Origin: Elusimicrobiota bacterium
GTDB taxonomy: Bacteria > Elusimicrobiota > Elusimicrobia > UBA1565 > JACRDR01
Length of the DNA: 14,069 nucleotides
Direction of reading: 5' to 3'
Assembly (NCBI GenBank): GCA_016212845.1
Contig: JACRDR010000504.1
Span: 1-14,069 of the forward strand
Position numbers and translations under genes: made by a program. The notes beneath the pieces were generated by a model that ran no database searches, had not been told where the DNA came from, and saw nothing but the letters and a program-made list of their open reading frames with translations. This document shows positions 5,668-13,147 of the stretch, piece after piece. Position 1 is the stretch's first letter. Each line of letters begins with the position of its first letter.

Positions 5668-6912
5668 TTATTTCGTTTTTGAAAGGACGGCGAGTAAGTC
5701 CTCGAGAGGCTTCACTTCCTTGGGAAACTTGGCCGAATACGTCTTGATCTCGCGCTTGAGGATCGCCGCGGCGTCGGCGCGGCGGTTCAGCTTGTCGAGG
5801 ATTTCGGCCTGCGTCTTGTTGACGGACAGGCGGTTGGCCCCATAGCAGAGCTTGGAGGCCTTCTCGCTCCACGGCAGGGCGTCGGCCCACCGCTCCTTGG
5901 CGGCGAGCCATTTGGCGAAGCGCTGCGCGTACACGTAGTCCGCGGGGTAGGTCTCCACCAGCCGCGGGTAAAGCGCCTCGAGCTCGGCGTCCTTGCCGGC
6001 CGCGTCCAGGAAAAAGCGCCGGTCGTCGTCCAAATTACGGTCGGCGCCCAGGCCCATGCGGTCGGACTCGGAGGAGATCAGGGTCGCCGCGCGATCGAGC
6101 GTGGCCGCCTTCGCCGCCGGATCGCCCGCGCGCTCGTAGTACTCGGCCATGCTTTCGACCCCGGAGCGGAAGTCCGCGCAGCGGTCGCGCCGCGGCACCC
6201 AATACCGGCGCTCGTACCACGCGTCCAGCTTCTTGCGCAGACCGGCCAGCGCGTCTTTCGGCAGTTCCGCCTTGAAGGCCGCGTCCAGATCGTAGGCGAG
6301 CTCGCAGCCGTCGTTGAGCTCGACTATCGCCTGGAGGTCGGCGGCGGACGGCTTCTTCTTGAGACTTAGGCGCAGGCCGAGCCGCTTCCAATCGGACCGG
6401 ACAGCGAGAGACTTCGCGAGCTCGCCCTTGGGCTTGGCGAGCGCGGCGGCCGCTCCCGGGAGGTCGTCGCGCTGGAGCGCCCGCTCGACCGCGTGGATCG
6501 CCTCGTCCTCCGGCGCGGGCTTGCCGCCGTTGAGGAACCCCTTGAGCGCCGCGACGAAGTCCGCCTCGCGCTGCTCGCCGAGGATGCGGCCGAGCTCCTT
6601 GCCCTTCGAGTCAAGCACGAGGAACGTCGGCAGAAAGCGCACCTGATGCGCCGCTTTCAGCGCGAGCCCTTCGGGCTGGTCGACGTCGACGCGCGCGAGC
6701 TCGAGCCCGCGCGCCACGTCCCAAAAAGACGCGCGGTCGAGGACGTTCTTCTCCATATAGTAGCACGAGTAGCACCACGGGGCGGTGAAATCGACGATGA
6801 CGCTCTTGCCGGACTTCTTCGCGGCGGCGAGGACCTTGGGGAGCGAGGGCTCCCAGCCCTCCGCGCGCGCGGGCGCGGCGAAGGCGAGGACGAGAAGCAA
6901 GGCTCGGATCAT
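5668..6912 (-). CDS. Periplasmic thioredoxin-like protein with C-terminal TPR-like region
   Basis: The protein has 414 residues. MIRALLLVLAFAAPARA is a Sec signal peptide. Residues about 20-130 form a thioredoxin fold of the DsbD-gamma/thioredoxin_7 type: VIVDFTAPWCYSC with redox pair C47/C50, a YYMEKNVL helix and the cis-proline in RFLPTFLVLD. Residues 135-414 are helical and repeat-like, with TPR-style segments most evident at the end (AEILDKLNRRADAAAILKRE). The likely role is thiol-disulphide exchange on envelope proteins, with the helical region binding a partner; the substrate is unknown. A good GGAGG SD lies 7 nt before the ATG. The start overlaps the DUF2332 stop by 4 nt (ATGA), so the two genes are translationally coupled. 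The 59-aa gene starts 32 nt downstream. Confidence 0.85.
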   Translation of the reverse strand: MIRALLLVLAFAAPARAEGWEPSLPKVLAAAKKSGKSVIVDFTAPWCYSCYYMEKNVLDRASFWDVARGLELARVDVDQPEGLALKAAHQVRFLPTFLVLDSKGKELGRILGEQREADFVAALKGFLNGGKPAPEDEAIHAVERALQRDDLPGAAAALAKPKGELAKSLAVRSDWKRLGLRLSLKKKPSAADLQAIVELNDGCELAYDLDAAFKAELPKDALAGLRKKLDAWYERRYWVPRRDRCADFRSGVESMAEYYERAGDPAAKAATLDRAATLISSESDRMGLGADRNLDDDRRFFLDAAGKDAELEALYPRLVETYPADYVYAQRFAKWLAAKERWADALPWSEKASKLCYGANRLSVNKTQAEILDKLNRRADAAAILKREIKTYSAKFPKEVKPLEDLLAVLSKTK

Positions 6913-8069
6913 GAGTTCCCTCCGGGGAATCGGTACAGGCCGGGCTGAAGCTGCTTGGGCGGCTCTTCCCGCGTGATGCGCGGGCCGGTGACGGGACCCA
7001 GAGGCCGCAGAAAATCCCAGCCGGGCTCGACGCGGAGGGTCTTCGCGTGGCTGTCGGCGCGGCCGAGGAGACGGCTCTCGAAGCGCGGGCCGATCCAGCG
7101 GTGCGCGCGCAGCTCGTGCTCGCCGTCGGAACCCCGCGGCAGCTCGAGCTCGATCCAAAGGCCGCGCTCGCCCCAGGACTTCAGCGCCGCGCCGAGCCCG
7201 TCTTTCAGCGCCTCGTACTCGGCGGCGCTCAGGAAATCGGCGGCCTGGGCGTTCAAGACGAGCAGGCCTTCCTCGGGGTGCGGCTTGAGGTTCGCTTGGA
7301 TCCAGGCGGGCATCTCGGCGAAGGACGCCTCGCGCAGGCGCGGACCGCTCGGCTCCTTCTCGAGCGCGGCGAACAGCGCCGCGGCCTTCTCGAGGCGGCC
7401 CAGGCGCTCGAGATCGTGCGGCCACACGCAGCCCTTGAGCCAGAGGACGTCCTCGGGCTTCGACACGCGGCGCGGCCGCCGGTCGAGGCCGTGGCGCGAA
7501 AGCACCGGATACGGAGAGTCGCGCCAGCGCGGCGGCTCCTCCGCGTCGTCGCCCCCGGCGAGCGCGAGCTTGGTCGAGCGCGGCAGGTAGTCGCCCACGA
7601 GCACGAGCCCGGCGCTCGTCCCGAGCTCGACCAGATGAAAGGGAAGGTTTCGCGTCAAAAACGCCGCGCACGCCGGCAGGAGCCAGGCGGCGGACCGCGC
7701 GGGCTCGTTGGTTTGAAGGCTCTCTCCCGCGAGCGCCTCGAAGAAGGAGGCGGAAGCTTTATCGAGAAAAGCGAGCGCCGCCGGCCCCGCGCCTTTTTCC
7801 GTCCCGCCGCAGCTCGGGAACGTCTTCGCGAGGGCGGGCGCGCGGCCCGCGAGCGCCTCCCGGTGGAGGGCGGCCAAGAGCAGAAGCGGCGCTTCGTAGG
7901 AGGGCCCGAACGCCCGTCCCTTCCAGGCGGCGGCGAGCCGGCCGAACCAGCCGGTTTCCTTCGCCAAGTCCGCCTCGAGAGCGCGCAGCATCCCGGCGGT
8001 CTGCGGCGCCTTGTCGGCGGTATAGGCCAGGAGCTTGGCGACGCGTTCGCGGAAATCCAGCCGTTCCAT
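6909..8069 (-). CDS. DUF2332 family protein
   Basis: The protein has 386 residues with no signal peptide or membrane helix. LQTNEPARSAAWLLPACAAF (119-138), followed by FHLVELGTSAGLVLVGDYL (144-162), is the signature of DUF2332, a family of unknown function. E148-x-G-x-S-x-G recalls motif I of SAM-dependent methyltransferases, so a methyltransferase-like fold is plausible but unproven. Later family-like parts include KGCVWPHDLERLGRLEKA and LLVLNAQAADFLSAAEYEAL. The last 4 nt overlap the start of the thioredoxin-like gene. The start at 8069 is preceded by TACAAT ending 8 nt upstream; an ATG at 8079 is in another frame. Confidence 0.82.
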   Translation of the reverse strand: MERLDFRERVAKLLAYTADKAPQTAGMLRALEADLAKETGWFGRLAAAWKGRAFGPSYEAPLLLLAALHREALAGRAPALAKTFPSCGGTEKGAGPAALAFLDKASASFFEALAGESLQTNEPARSAAWLLPACAAFLTRNLPFHLVELGTSAGLVLVGDYLPRSTKLALAGGDDAEEPPRWRDSPYPVLSRHGLDRRPRRVSKPEDVLWLKGCVWPHDLERLGRLEKAAALFAALEKEPSGPRLREASFAEMPAWIQANLKPHPEEGLLVLNAQAADFLSAAEYEALKDGLGAALKSWGERGLWIELELPRGSDGEHELRAHRWIGPRFESRLLGRADSHAKTLRVEPGWDFLRPLGPVTGPRITREEPPKQLQPGLYRFPGGNS

Positions 8070-8077
8070 CGCCGTCC

Positions 8078-8083
8078 ATTGTA
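8078..8083 (-). promoter_or_regulatory. -10-type box TACAAT, 8 nt before the DUF2332 gene
   Basis: The minus strand reads CGCTACAAT, then GGACGGCG, then ATG at 8069. TACAAT is a 5/6 match to the -10 consensus. GGACGG could also act as a weak SD, so a leaderless start is likely but not certain here. No -35 is visible. Confidence 0.42.
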
Positions 8084-8116
8084 GCGATTTGGACGGCTCC
8101 GGAGCGTATAGGCCCT

Positions 8117-8144
8117 TTGGGCCCGGCGAAAAGGGGACTATAGG
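8117..8144 (+). promoter_or_regulatory. Weak promoter candidate for the 155-aa exported protein
   Basis: TTGGGC (8117-8122) and TATAGG (8139-8144) are 16 bp apart, matching consensus at 3 and 4 of 6 positions. They lie in the divergent 113-nt gap between 8069 and 8183, which must hold promoters for both directions. Low certainty. Confidence 0.22.
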
Positions 8145-8182
8145 CTCAGGGAAAGCGAAGCCGCCGGGCCCATTCTTAGGGT

Positions 8183-8650
8183 ATGCGCACCCGGCCCGTT
8201 CTCGTCGCCGCCGCCCTCGTTTTGGGGCTTTCCGCGGCCGCGCGGGCCGAAGTCTCGGGCTGCGCTTCCGGCCGCTGCCCCGTCCGGGGCTCCCTCGACC
8301 GCATGTCCGAGACCGCCCCCGCCGCGATGGGAAGCGTCTTCGAGAATTCCCGCATCACGACCGCCGAGGCTTCCTCGGTGACGGCGTCCGGCCCGGGAAC
8401 CGCCCGGCCCGGCGTCGCCGCGCCCTCCCCCTCTCTCCGCAAAACCGCGCCCGACGTCCCCGCCCCGAAAGAGGCGGAAGAGAAGGAAGGCGGCGGGATC
8501 GGCGGCTTCCTCAATAAGCACAAGTGGCAGATCGGCGGCGCGCTCGCGGGCGGCCTCGCCTCGCTGGCGCTGGGCGGCGGCCTCTTCGGCTTGCTCGCCG
8601 GCCTGGTGATCAGCGTCGCGGTCGCCTTCATCGGCCCTAAAATCTTCTGA
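8183..8650 (+). CDS. Exported small protein with Gly-rich C-terminal membrane segment, unknown function
   Basis: The protein has 155 residues. MRTRPVLVAAALVLGLSAAARA is a Sec signal peptide. Mature residues begin EVSGCASGRCP with a Cys pair (C27, C32). A low-complexity Ala/Pro/Ser linker runs to about residue 95, then a charged stretch (PKEAEEKEGG). The C terminus (about 103-155) contains GGGIGGFLNKHKWQIGG, then a long Gly/Leu/Ala hydrophobic run with glycine-zipper spacing (GALAGGLASLALGGGLFG), ending in VAFIGPKIF. It probably inserts the tail into a membrane, perhaps as an oligomer. I recognise no family. TTAGGGT just before the ATG is an SD of poor spacing. The lipoprotein gene follows after 39 nt. 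Confidence 0.72.
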   Translation: MRTRPVLVAAALVLGLSAAARAEVSGCASGRCPVRGSLDRMSETAPAAMGSVFENSRITTAEASSVTASGPGTARPGVAAPSPSLRKTAPDVPAPKEAEEKEGGGIGGFLNKHKWQIGGALAGGLASLALGGGLFGLLAGLVISVAVAFIGPKIF

Positions 8651-8665
8651 CGTAGCGTCTACGCT
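8651..8665. repeat. Dyad upstream of the HEAT-cyclophilin gene
   Basis: CGTAG-CGT-CTACG (8651-8663) and the overlapping AGCGT-CT-ACGCT (8654-8665) make a compact nested dyad directly after the previous stop and just upstream of the TAGAAT box. No T-tract follows, so it suggests a regulator site more than a terminator. Confidence 0.35.
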
Positions 8666-8675
8666 CCCCCACGAG

Positions 8676-8681
8676 TAGAAT
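8676..8681 (+). promoter_or_regulatory. -10-type box TAGAAT, 8 nt before the HEAT-cyclophilin gene
   Basis: GAGTAGAAT is followed by AGCCCGAC and ATG at 8690. It has the same hexamer and nearly the same spacing as the box before the deacetylase-like gene. There is no SD and no clear -35; the nested dyad occupies that region. Confidence 0.45.
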
Positions 8682-8689
8682 AGCCCGAC

Positions 8690-10612
8690 ATGCGAAGGCT
8701 CCTTCTGCTCGCCTGCCTCGCCTCCGGCTGCGGCGTCGCGACCGACTCCCTGGCGCTCCGCAGGGAAGCCGACGCCCGCGCGCCGAAATCCACCGCGCTG
8801 CAGGCCGCGCTCGCCTCCCGCGAGGCGGGGCCGCGCGCCCAGGCGGCCGCCGCGATGGGCCGCGCGGGCTCGAAGCTCTACGCCCCGGCGCTGCGCCGGA
8901 CGCTCCGCGACCCCGACGCCCCGGTGCGCTACGAGGCGGCGTTCGCGCTCGGGCAGCTTTGGATCGACGAGCCGGAGCCGGCGGCCCCCGAGATCGCCGC
9001 CGATCTCATCCCCGCCGCGGCCGACTCCGAACCCGCGGTGAAGGCCGCCGCGATCGAAGCTCTGGGCAAACTCGGCGGCAAGGACTTCGAGCCGAGGCTG
9101 GCGTCGTGGACCGCCGACCCCGAGGCGATGGTCCGCCGCGAGGCGGTGACCGCGCTATTTCGCCTCCGCTACCTAAAGCGCATGGACGCCTACTCGACGA
9201 CGACCGTGCGCGCTCTCATCGACGCCTTCGACGACCCCGACGCCGAGACGCGCTGGCGCGCCGTCGACGCCTTCAGCCGCTTCCCCGAGCCGTCGGCCGC
9301 CGCCGACCTCGCGCGCGCGGCCGAGGACGAGTCGGCCAACGTCCGCCTGTTCGCGCTGCGCTCGCTCGCGCAGCTCGAGACGAAGGCGCCCGAGGAACCG
9401 CTCACGCACGCGCTCAAGGACCCCGACGAGAAAGTGCGGACCGAGGCCGTCTTGCTCGCCAAGAAGTCCGGCCGTTTGACGCGCCTCGACGATTCCTTCG
9501 TCCGCGATCCCTCCGTCCACGTGCGCGCGGCGGCCGCGTCCGCGCTCGCCGAGGACGGCGGCGACCTCAAGCTCCTGGAAACGCTCGCCGAGGACCGCTC
9601 CTCGTTCGTGCGCGCCGAGGCGATCGCCTCGCTCGCCAAGCGCAAGGGCGAGGGCTACGAAGCGGAACTCGCCAAGCTCGTGCGCGACCCGGATCCGCTC
9701 ATCCGGCTGCGCGCCTGCCCCGCCGCGGGCGCGCTGAAGTCCGGCGCCAAGCTCCTCGAGCAGTGCCTGAGCGACGCCGACCTGCGCGTGCGGGCCTCCG
9801 CCCTCGAAGCTCTGGCCGAGCACCCGGAAAAGGACGCGGACGTAGCCCTATCTGTGGCGCTCTCCGACCCGGCCTCGCCGTTGGAGCTCCGCGGCACCGC
9901 GATGGAGGCGGTCTCCAAGCGCAAGACGCCCGAGCTGACGAAGGCCGTCGAGAAGGCGTACCGAAACTCCATGGGCCGAGACTGGGTGGAACTGCGCGAG
10001 AGCGCGGTCGACGCCGCCGCGCATCAATCCGAGCTGTCGAAGGATCCGGCGCCGAACGAGCTGCTGCGCGAGATGCTCAAGGACCCCGCCTACTCGGTCA
10101 GGCTCAAGGCCGCGAAGGCGCTGAAGGTCGAGGCGAAAGGCGCCGCGGGCCATGGTTCGCCCGAAGCGTTCGTGAAGGCCGAGCCTCCCGCCGAGGCGCT
10201 CGTGTCCCTCGAGACCGAGAAGGGCGTGATCCTCATCCAGCTCGCGACCGACGTCGCGCCCGTGCACGCGGCGAGCTTCCTCGAGCTCGTCAGACGGGGC
10301 TTTTACGACGGCAAGACCTTCCACCGCGTCGTCTCGAACTTCGTCGTGCAGGGCGGCGACCCGCGCGGCACGGGCTGGGGCGACCCCGGCTACTCGCTGC
10401 GGGACGAGATCGGCCCGCTCAAGTTCGCGCGGGGGACCGTCGGCATGGCCAAGGCGGGCAAAGACACCGGCGGCTGCCAGTTCTTCTTCTCGGTGGTCCC
10501 GACCCCGCACCTCGTCGGACGCTACACCGCCTTCGGGCGCGTGGTCGGCGGCATGGACGTCGTCGACCAGCTCACGCCGGGCGACGTCATCCGGAAAGCC
10601 GGAGTCCGCTGA
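8690..10612 (+). CDS. HEAT-repeat protein with C-terminal cyclophilin domain, predicted lipoprotein
   Basis: The protein has 640 residues. MRRLLLLACLASGCGVATDS looks like a lipoprotein signal with lipidation at C14. Residues about 35-495 are tandem HEAT repeats, shown by recurring DPDxxVRxEAxxAL-type units (DPDAPVRYEAAFALGQL, DPDEKVRTEAVLLAKK, DPDPLIRLRACPAAGAL). Residues about 502-640 form a cyclophilin-type peptidyl-prolyl isomerase: FHRVVSNFVVQGGDPRGTG holds the catalytic Arg and the Phe and Gln of the active site, GGCQFFF and HLVGRYTAFGRV complete it. The human CypA tryptophan that binds cyclosporin is replaced by His, as in many bacterial cyclophilins. The product is probably a periplasm-facing folding factor with a large protein-binding arm. 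Its stop directly abuts the stop of the convergent reductase gene with no gap. Confidence 0.9.
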   Translation: MRRLLLLACLASGCGVATDSLALRREADARAPKSTALQAALASREAGPRAQAAAAMGRAGSKLYAPALRRTLRDPDAPVRYEAAFALGQLWIDEPEPAAPEIAADLIPAAADSEPAVKAAAIEALGKLGGKDFEPRLASWTADPEAMVRREAVTALFRLRYLKRMDAYSTTTVRALIDAFDDPDAETRWRAVDAFSRFPEPSAAADLARAAEDESANVRLFALRSLAQLETKAPEEPLTHALKDPDEKVRTEAVLLAKKSGRLTRLDDSFVRDPSVHVRAAAASALAEDGGDLKLLETLAEDRSSFVRAEAIASLAKRKGEGYEAELAKLVRDPDPLIRLRACPAAGALKSGAKLLEQCLSDADLRVRASALEALAEHPEKDADVALSVALSDPASPLELRGTAMEAVSKRKTPELTKAVEKAYRNSMGRDWVELRESAVDAAAHQSELSKDPAPNELLREMLKDPAYSVRLKAAKALKVEAKGAAGHGSPEAFVKAEPPAEALVSLETEKGVILIQLATDVAPVHAASFLELVRRGFYDGKTFHRVVSNFVVQGGDPRGTGWGDPGYSLRDEIGPLKFARGTVGMAKAGKDTGGCQFFFSVVPTPHLVGRYTAFGRVVGGMDVVDQLTPGDVIRKAGVR

Positions 10613-12046
10613 TTACTTCGCGACCAGCGCTTCGGTCTTCGCTTTCTTGATCGCCGCGATCATCTCCGCGACCGTCGTGAACTTCTCGCGGATCTTGCCC
10701 TTCTTCTGGCCGCGGGACAGCTCGAGCCTCTCGAGCAGCTTCCAGTCCTGGAAGGAGACGAAGTCGGGCTGCCTGGATTTCACGACGGCGAGCGCGGCCT
10801 CGGCGGTCCGCTGTTCCGCGTCGCCCGGAGGCAGCGCGGGCACGTCCTCGAGCATGCACTTGGCGGTGGCGACCGAGTCGGCGCGGTTGGTGCCGATGAG
10901 GCCCGAGGGGCCCCGCTTGGCCCAGCCCACGACGTAGGCGCCGGGAAGCACCGCGCCCTGCGGGTCGAGCACCCGCCCGTCCTTATTGGGGATGTGGCCG
11001 GACTTCTCGTCGAACGGCACGCCGGTGATCGGGATGCCGTGATAGCCGACCGACCGGAACACGAGGCCGGCGTCGATCGTCATCGTCTTGCCGGTCGCCT
11101 TAGCCTTGATGCCGCCCCTGCCGTCGGGGGTCAGCTCGTTGACGTCGAGCTTGAGCTGTCCGACCCGCCCGTTCTTTTCGATGAGCTCGGCGGGCCCGAC
11201 ACAGAAAAGCAGCCGGATTTTTCGTTCGTGCGAGCCCTCGCCCTTCTTCGACTGCTCGACGAGCAGGTCGTAGTTTTTCCTGCCCTCCGGATCCTTCTCG
11301 AGCGCGGCCTTCGAGACCTCGTCGAGCGTGAGGTCCTCCGGGCGCACGACGAGGTCGGTGGAGTGCAGCTCGCAGAGCTCTTTGAGCTCGGCGGGCGAGA
11401 ACGCCGCCTGAGCGGGGCCCCGGCGTCCGAGGAGCCAGACGGTCTTCACCTTGCTGCTGCGCAAGGCCTCGACCGCGTGCTCCGCCATGTCCGTCTTGGC
11501 GAGAACGTCGACGTCCTCGGCCAGGATGCGGGTGACGTCGACGGCCACGTTGCCGATGCCGATGACGGCCGCGGCGGTCTGCGTGAGATCGAAGTCCTGC
11601 GAGCGCCAGTCGGGATGACCGTTGTACCAGCCCACGAACGCGGTGGCGGAGTGGCTGCCCTTGAGATCCTCGCCGGGGACTTTGAGCCGCCGGTCGCTCT
11701 CGTTGCCGACGGCGTAGACGATCTGATCGTAGTGCCGGCGGAGGTCCTCGACGGTCAGGTCGCGGCCGAGCATGACGTTGCCGAAGAAGCGGAAGGTCGG
11801 GCGGGCGGCGATCTTCTCGTAGACCATGACCACGTTCTTGATCTTCTGGTGGTCGGGGGCGACGCCGCCGCGGACGAGGCCGTAGGGGGTCGGGAGGCGG
11901 TCGAACATGTCGACCTGGACGCTCAAGTCCTTGGCGTTGAGCAGGGACTCGGCGGCGTAGAAGCCGCTGGGGCCGGATCCGACGATCGCCACGCGCAAGG
12001 GGCGCTCGGGGCTTCCGGGCTTCAAAACCTTGTCACCTTCGGGCAT
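10613..12046 (-). CDS. fprA: Ferredoxin/adrenodoxin-type NADP+ reductase (FprA-like)
   Basis: The 477-residue flavoprotein transfers electrons between NADPH and ferredoxin. Motifs in order: FAD-binding GSGPSGFYAAE (23-33), the adrenodoxin-reductase signature TPYGLVRGGVAPDHQKIK (53-70), NADP-binding GIGNVAVDVTRIL (163-175) and LLGRRGPAQAAF, FRSVGYHGIP, and the FAD-binding VGWAKRGPSGLIGTNRADS near the end. There is no signal peptide, so it is cytoplasmic. I chose ATG 12046 because GGGGGG lies 6 nt upstream as an SD; the ATG at 12052 would have no spacing, and the 12142 extension overlaps the neighbour's promoter and start. The divergent neighbour is a di-iron oxygenase-like enzyme that would need reductant, so a functional link is attractive but inferred. 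Confidence 0.9.
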   Translation of the reverse strand: MPEGDKVLKPGSPERPLRVAIVGSGPSGFYAAESLLNAKDLSVQVDMFDRLPTPYGLVRGGVAPDHQKIKNVVMVYEKIAARPTFRFFGNVMLGRDLTVEDLRRHYDQIVYAVGNESDRRLKVPGEDLKGSHSATAFVGWYNGHPDWRSQDFDLTQTAAAVIGIGNVAVDVTRILAEDVDVLAKTDMAEHAVEALRSSKVKTVWLLGRRGPAQAAFSPAELKELCELHSTDLVVRPEDLTLDEVSKAALEKDPEGRKNYDLLVEQSKKGEGSHERKIRLLFCVGPAELIEKNGRVGQLKLDVNELTPDGRGGIKAKATGKTMTIDAGLVFRSVGYHGIPITGVPFDEKSGHIPNKDGRVLDPQGAVLPGAYVVGWAKRGPSGLIGTNRADSVATAKCMLEDVPALPPGDAEQRTAEAALAVVKSRQPDFVSFQDWKLLERLELSRGQKKGKIREKFTTVAEMIAAIKKAKTEALVAK

Positions 12047-12069
12047 TTCCATCCCCCCTACGAATTTAA

Positions 12070-12084
12070 CTAGACTCATTCTAG
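12070..12084. promoter_or_regulatory. Dyad CTAGA-N5-TCTAG in the divergent fprA/desaturase promoter region
   Basis: CTAGA (12070-12074) and TCTAG (12080-12084) form an inverted repeat midway between the two divergent starts. On the minus strand TGCTAGAAT (TAGAAT at 12083-12078) overlaps one arm and reads as an extended -10 for the reductase gene, giving a leader of about 25 nt with a GGGGGG SD. A regulator bound here could control both genes. Confidence 0.4.
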
Positions 12085-12107
12085 CAGTTAGAAAAGAGGC
12101 TACTTCC

Positions 12108-13124
12108 ATGGATGAGCACAAGCAACGTTCCGTCCCTTCCATCCGCTCCCAGATGGCGCTCTACGAGGCGGCGATCCGCCCCGCCCCCCGCCCCGTCACC
12201 CGGGCGCTGTGGCGCGCTTGGACCGTCCTGGGCATCTCCGCCCTCCTATGGGCGGGCTGGTGCGAGCCCTGGAGCGCCCTGCTGGTGGAAAAGCTCGCCG
12301 CGGCGGGAGGGGACCGCCGGCTGCTCGACTGGGGCCTCGTGCCGCTCGTCTACGGGCTTCGCGCCGTGCTCCTCGTCGAGGCTTTCGGCTACGCCTACCA
12401 CCGCTTTTTCCAGCATCTGGGCTGGTTCACCCGGCGGGCGCAAGTCTTCCGGCGCAACCAGATGTTCCACTGGATCCACCACATGATTCTCTACCCGATC
12501 GGCCGGTTCTACCGCCGGCCGGTGGACTACGTCGCCTCCGAGCCCGGCATCGCGTGGAGCTGGGTGGCGCCCGCCTTGCTCACCCTCGCCGCCAACTTCC
12601 TGTCGAAGGGATTCACCGTCGGCTCGATCTCCTTCGTGATCGCGATCGCGCTCTACGCCAAGGAGATCATCGACAAGACGCACTCCCGGTTCCACGAGAC
12701 CGACCACCCGTGGGCCGATAAGGACTACTTCCACTGGCTCGAGGAGATCCACATCCTCCATCACTGGGACCAGCGCTACAACTTCACGTTCGTCCATCCC
12801 GCGATGGACTGGCTCTTCGGAACGTACTTGTCCCCCGCGACGCACCGCCAGGAGCTCACCACCGCTCTCATCGACGTCGACCTCACCGCCTCCGACCTCA
12901 TCAACTGGCGCTACCTGCTGATCGAGGCCTCGCCGGCCGAGTACGCCGCGTTCATCTCGCAGGCGCGCCGCCACCCGCGGTCGCTGCGCAAGCTCGGCAA
13001 GCTCCGGGAACTGATCGCCGCGCGCGTCGACCTCTACCCGAACGACGCGCTGGCGCGCAAGCTCAAGCAGCGCGCCGCCGAGCTCTGGCACGTCGTGGGC
13101 CCCGCGACCCAAGCCGCCGGCTGA
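12108..13124 (+). CDS. Sterol desaturase/fatty acid hydroxylase-like membrane di-iron enzyme
   Basis: The 338-residue protein has hydrophobic segments at about 37-60, 78-97, 148-166 and 171-186. It carries the histidine clusters that bind two irons in this superfamily: HRFFQH (98-103), HWIHH (121-125), HETDH (196-200) and HILHH (215-219), followed by NFTFVHPAMDWLFGTY, a family-typical closing block. Members use O2 and electrons to hydroxylate or desaturate lipids, sterols or carotenoids; the substrate here is unknown. About 80 C-terminal residues lie beyond the last motif and look soluble and helical. The start at 12108 has AAGAGG as SD (12094-12099, spacing 8); the longer form from 12030 would run through the promoter region. 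It is divergent from the ferredoxin reductase, a plausible electron source. Confidence 0.87.
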   Translation: MDEHKQRSVPSIRSQMALYEAAIRPAPRPVTRALWRAWTVLGISALLWAGWCEPWSALLVEKLAAAGGDRRLLDWGLVPLVYGLRAVLLVEAFGYAYHRFFQHLGWFTRRAQVFRRNQMFHWIHHMILYPIGRFYRRPVDYVASEPGIAWSWVAPALLTLAANFLSKGFTVGSISFVIAIALYAKEIIDKTHSRFHETDHPWADKDYFHWLEEIHILHHWDQRYNFTFVHPAMDWLFGTYLSPATHRQELTTALIDVDLTASDLINWRYLLIEASPAEYAAFISQARRHPRSLRKLGKLRELIAARVDLYPNDALARKLKQRAAELWHVVGPATQAAG

Positions 13125-13132
13125 CGTTTTTT
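13112..13132 (+). terminator. Weak terminator candidate at the desaturase stop
   Basis: AGCC-GCC-GGCT (13112-13122) spans the end of the coding sequence. A run of six T residues (13127-13132) begins after a 4-nt gap. The stem is only 4 bp, so termination would be inefficient at best. Confidence 0.25.
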
Positions 13133-13134
13133 GA

Positions 13135-13140
13135 TAGTCT
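13135..13140 (+). promoter_or_regulatory. Possible -10 box TAGTCT, 7 nt before the last gene
   Basis: TAGTCT fits only TANNNT but is followed by seven bases and ATG at 13148, the same spacing as the better boxes in this window. There is no SD. Low certainty. Confidence 0.3.
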
Positions 13141-13147
13141 CACGCGC

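Noticed and set aside
6913..7671. Long upstream extension of the thioredoxin-like frame, giving a 667-residue protein
   Set aside because: The extra part is low-complexity Arg/Ala antiphase to the DUF2332 gene. A Sec signal peptide and a GGAGG SD fix the start at 6912.
8959..10650. 563-codon plus-strand frame inside the HEAT-cyclophilin gene
   Set aside because: Arg/Gly-rich shadow frame; the alternative frame carries regular HEAT repeats and a full cyclophilin domain.
12053..12142. Upstream extension of the ferredoxin reductase to 12142
   Set aside because: The extra 32 residues are not family-like, overlap the divergent gene's start, and ignore the GGGGGG SD correctly placed for 12046.
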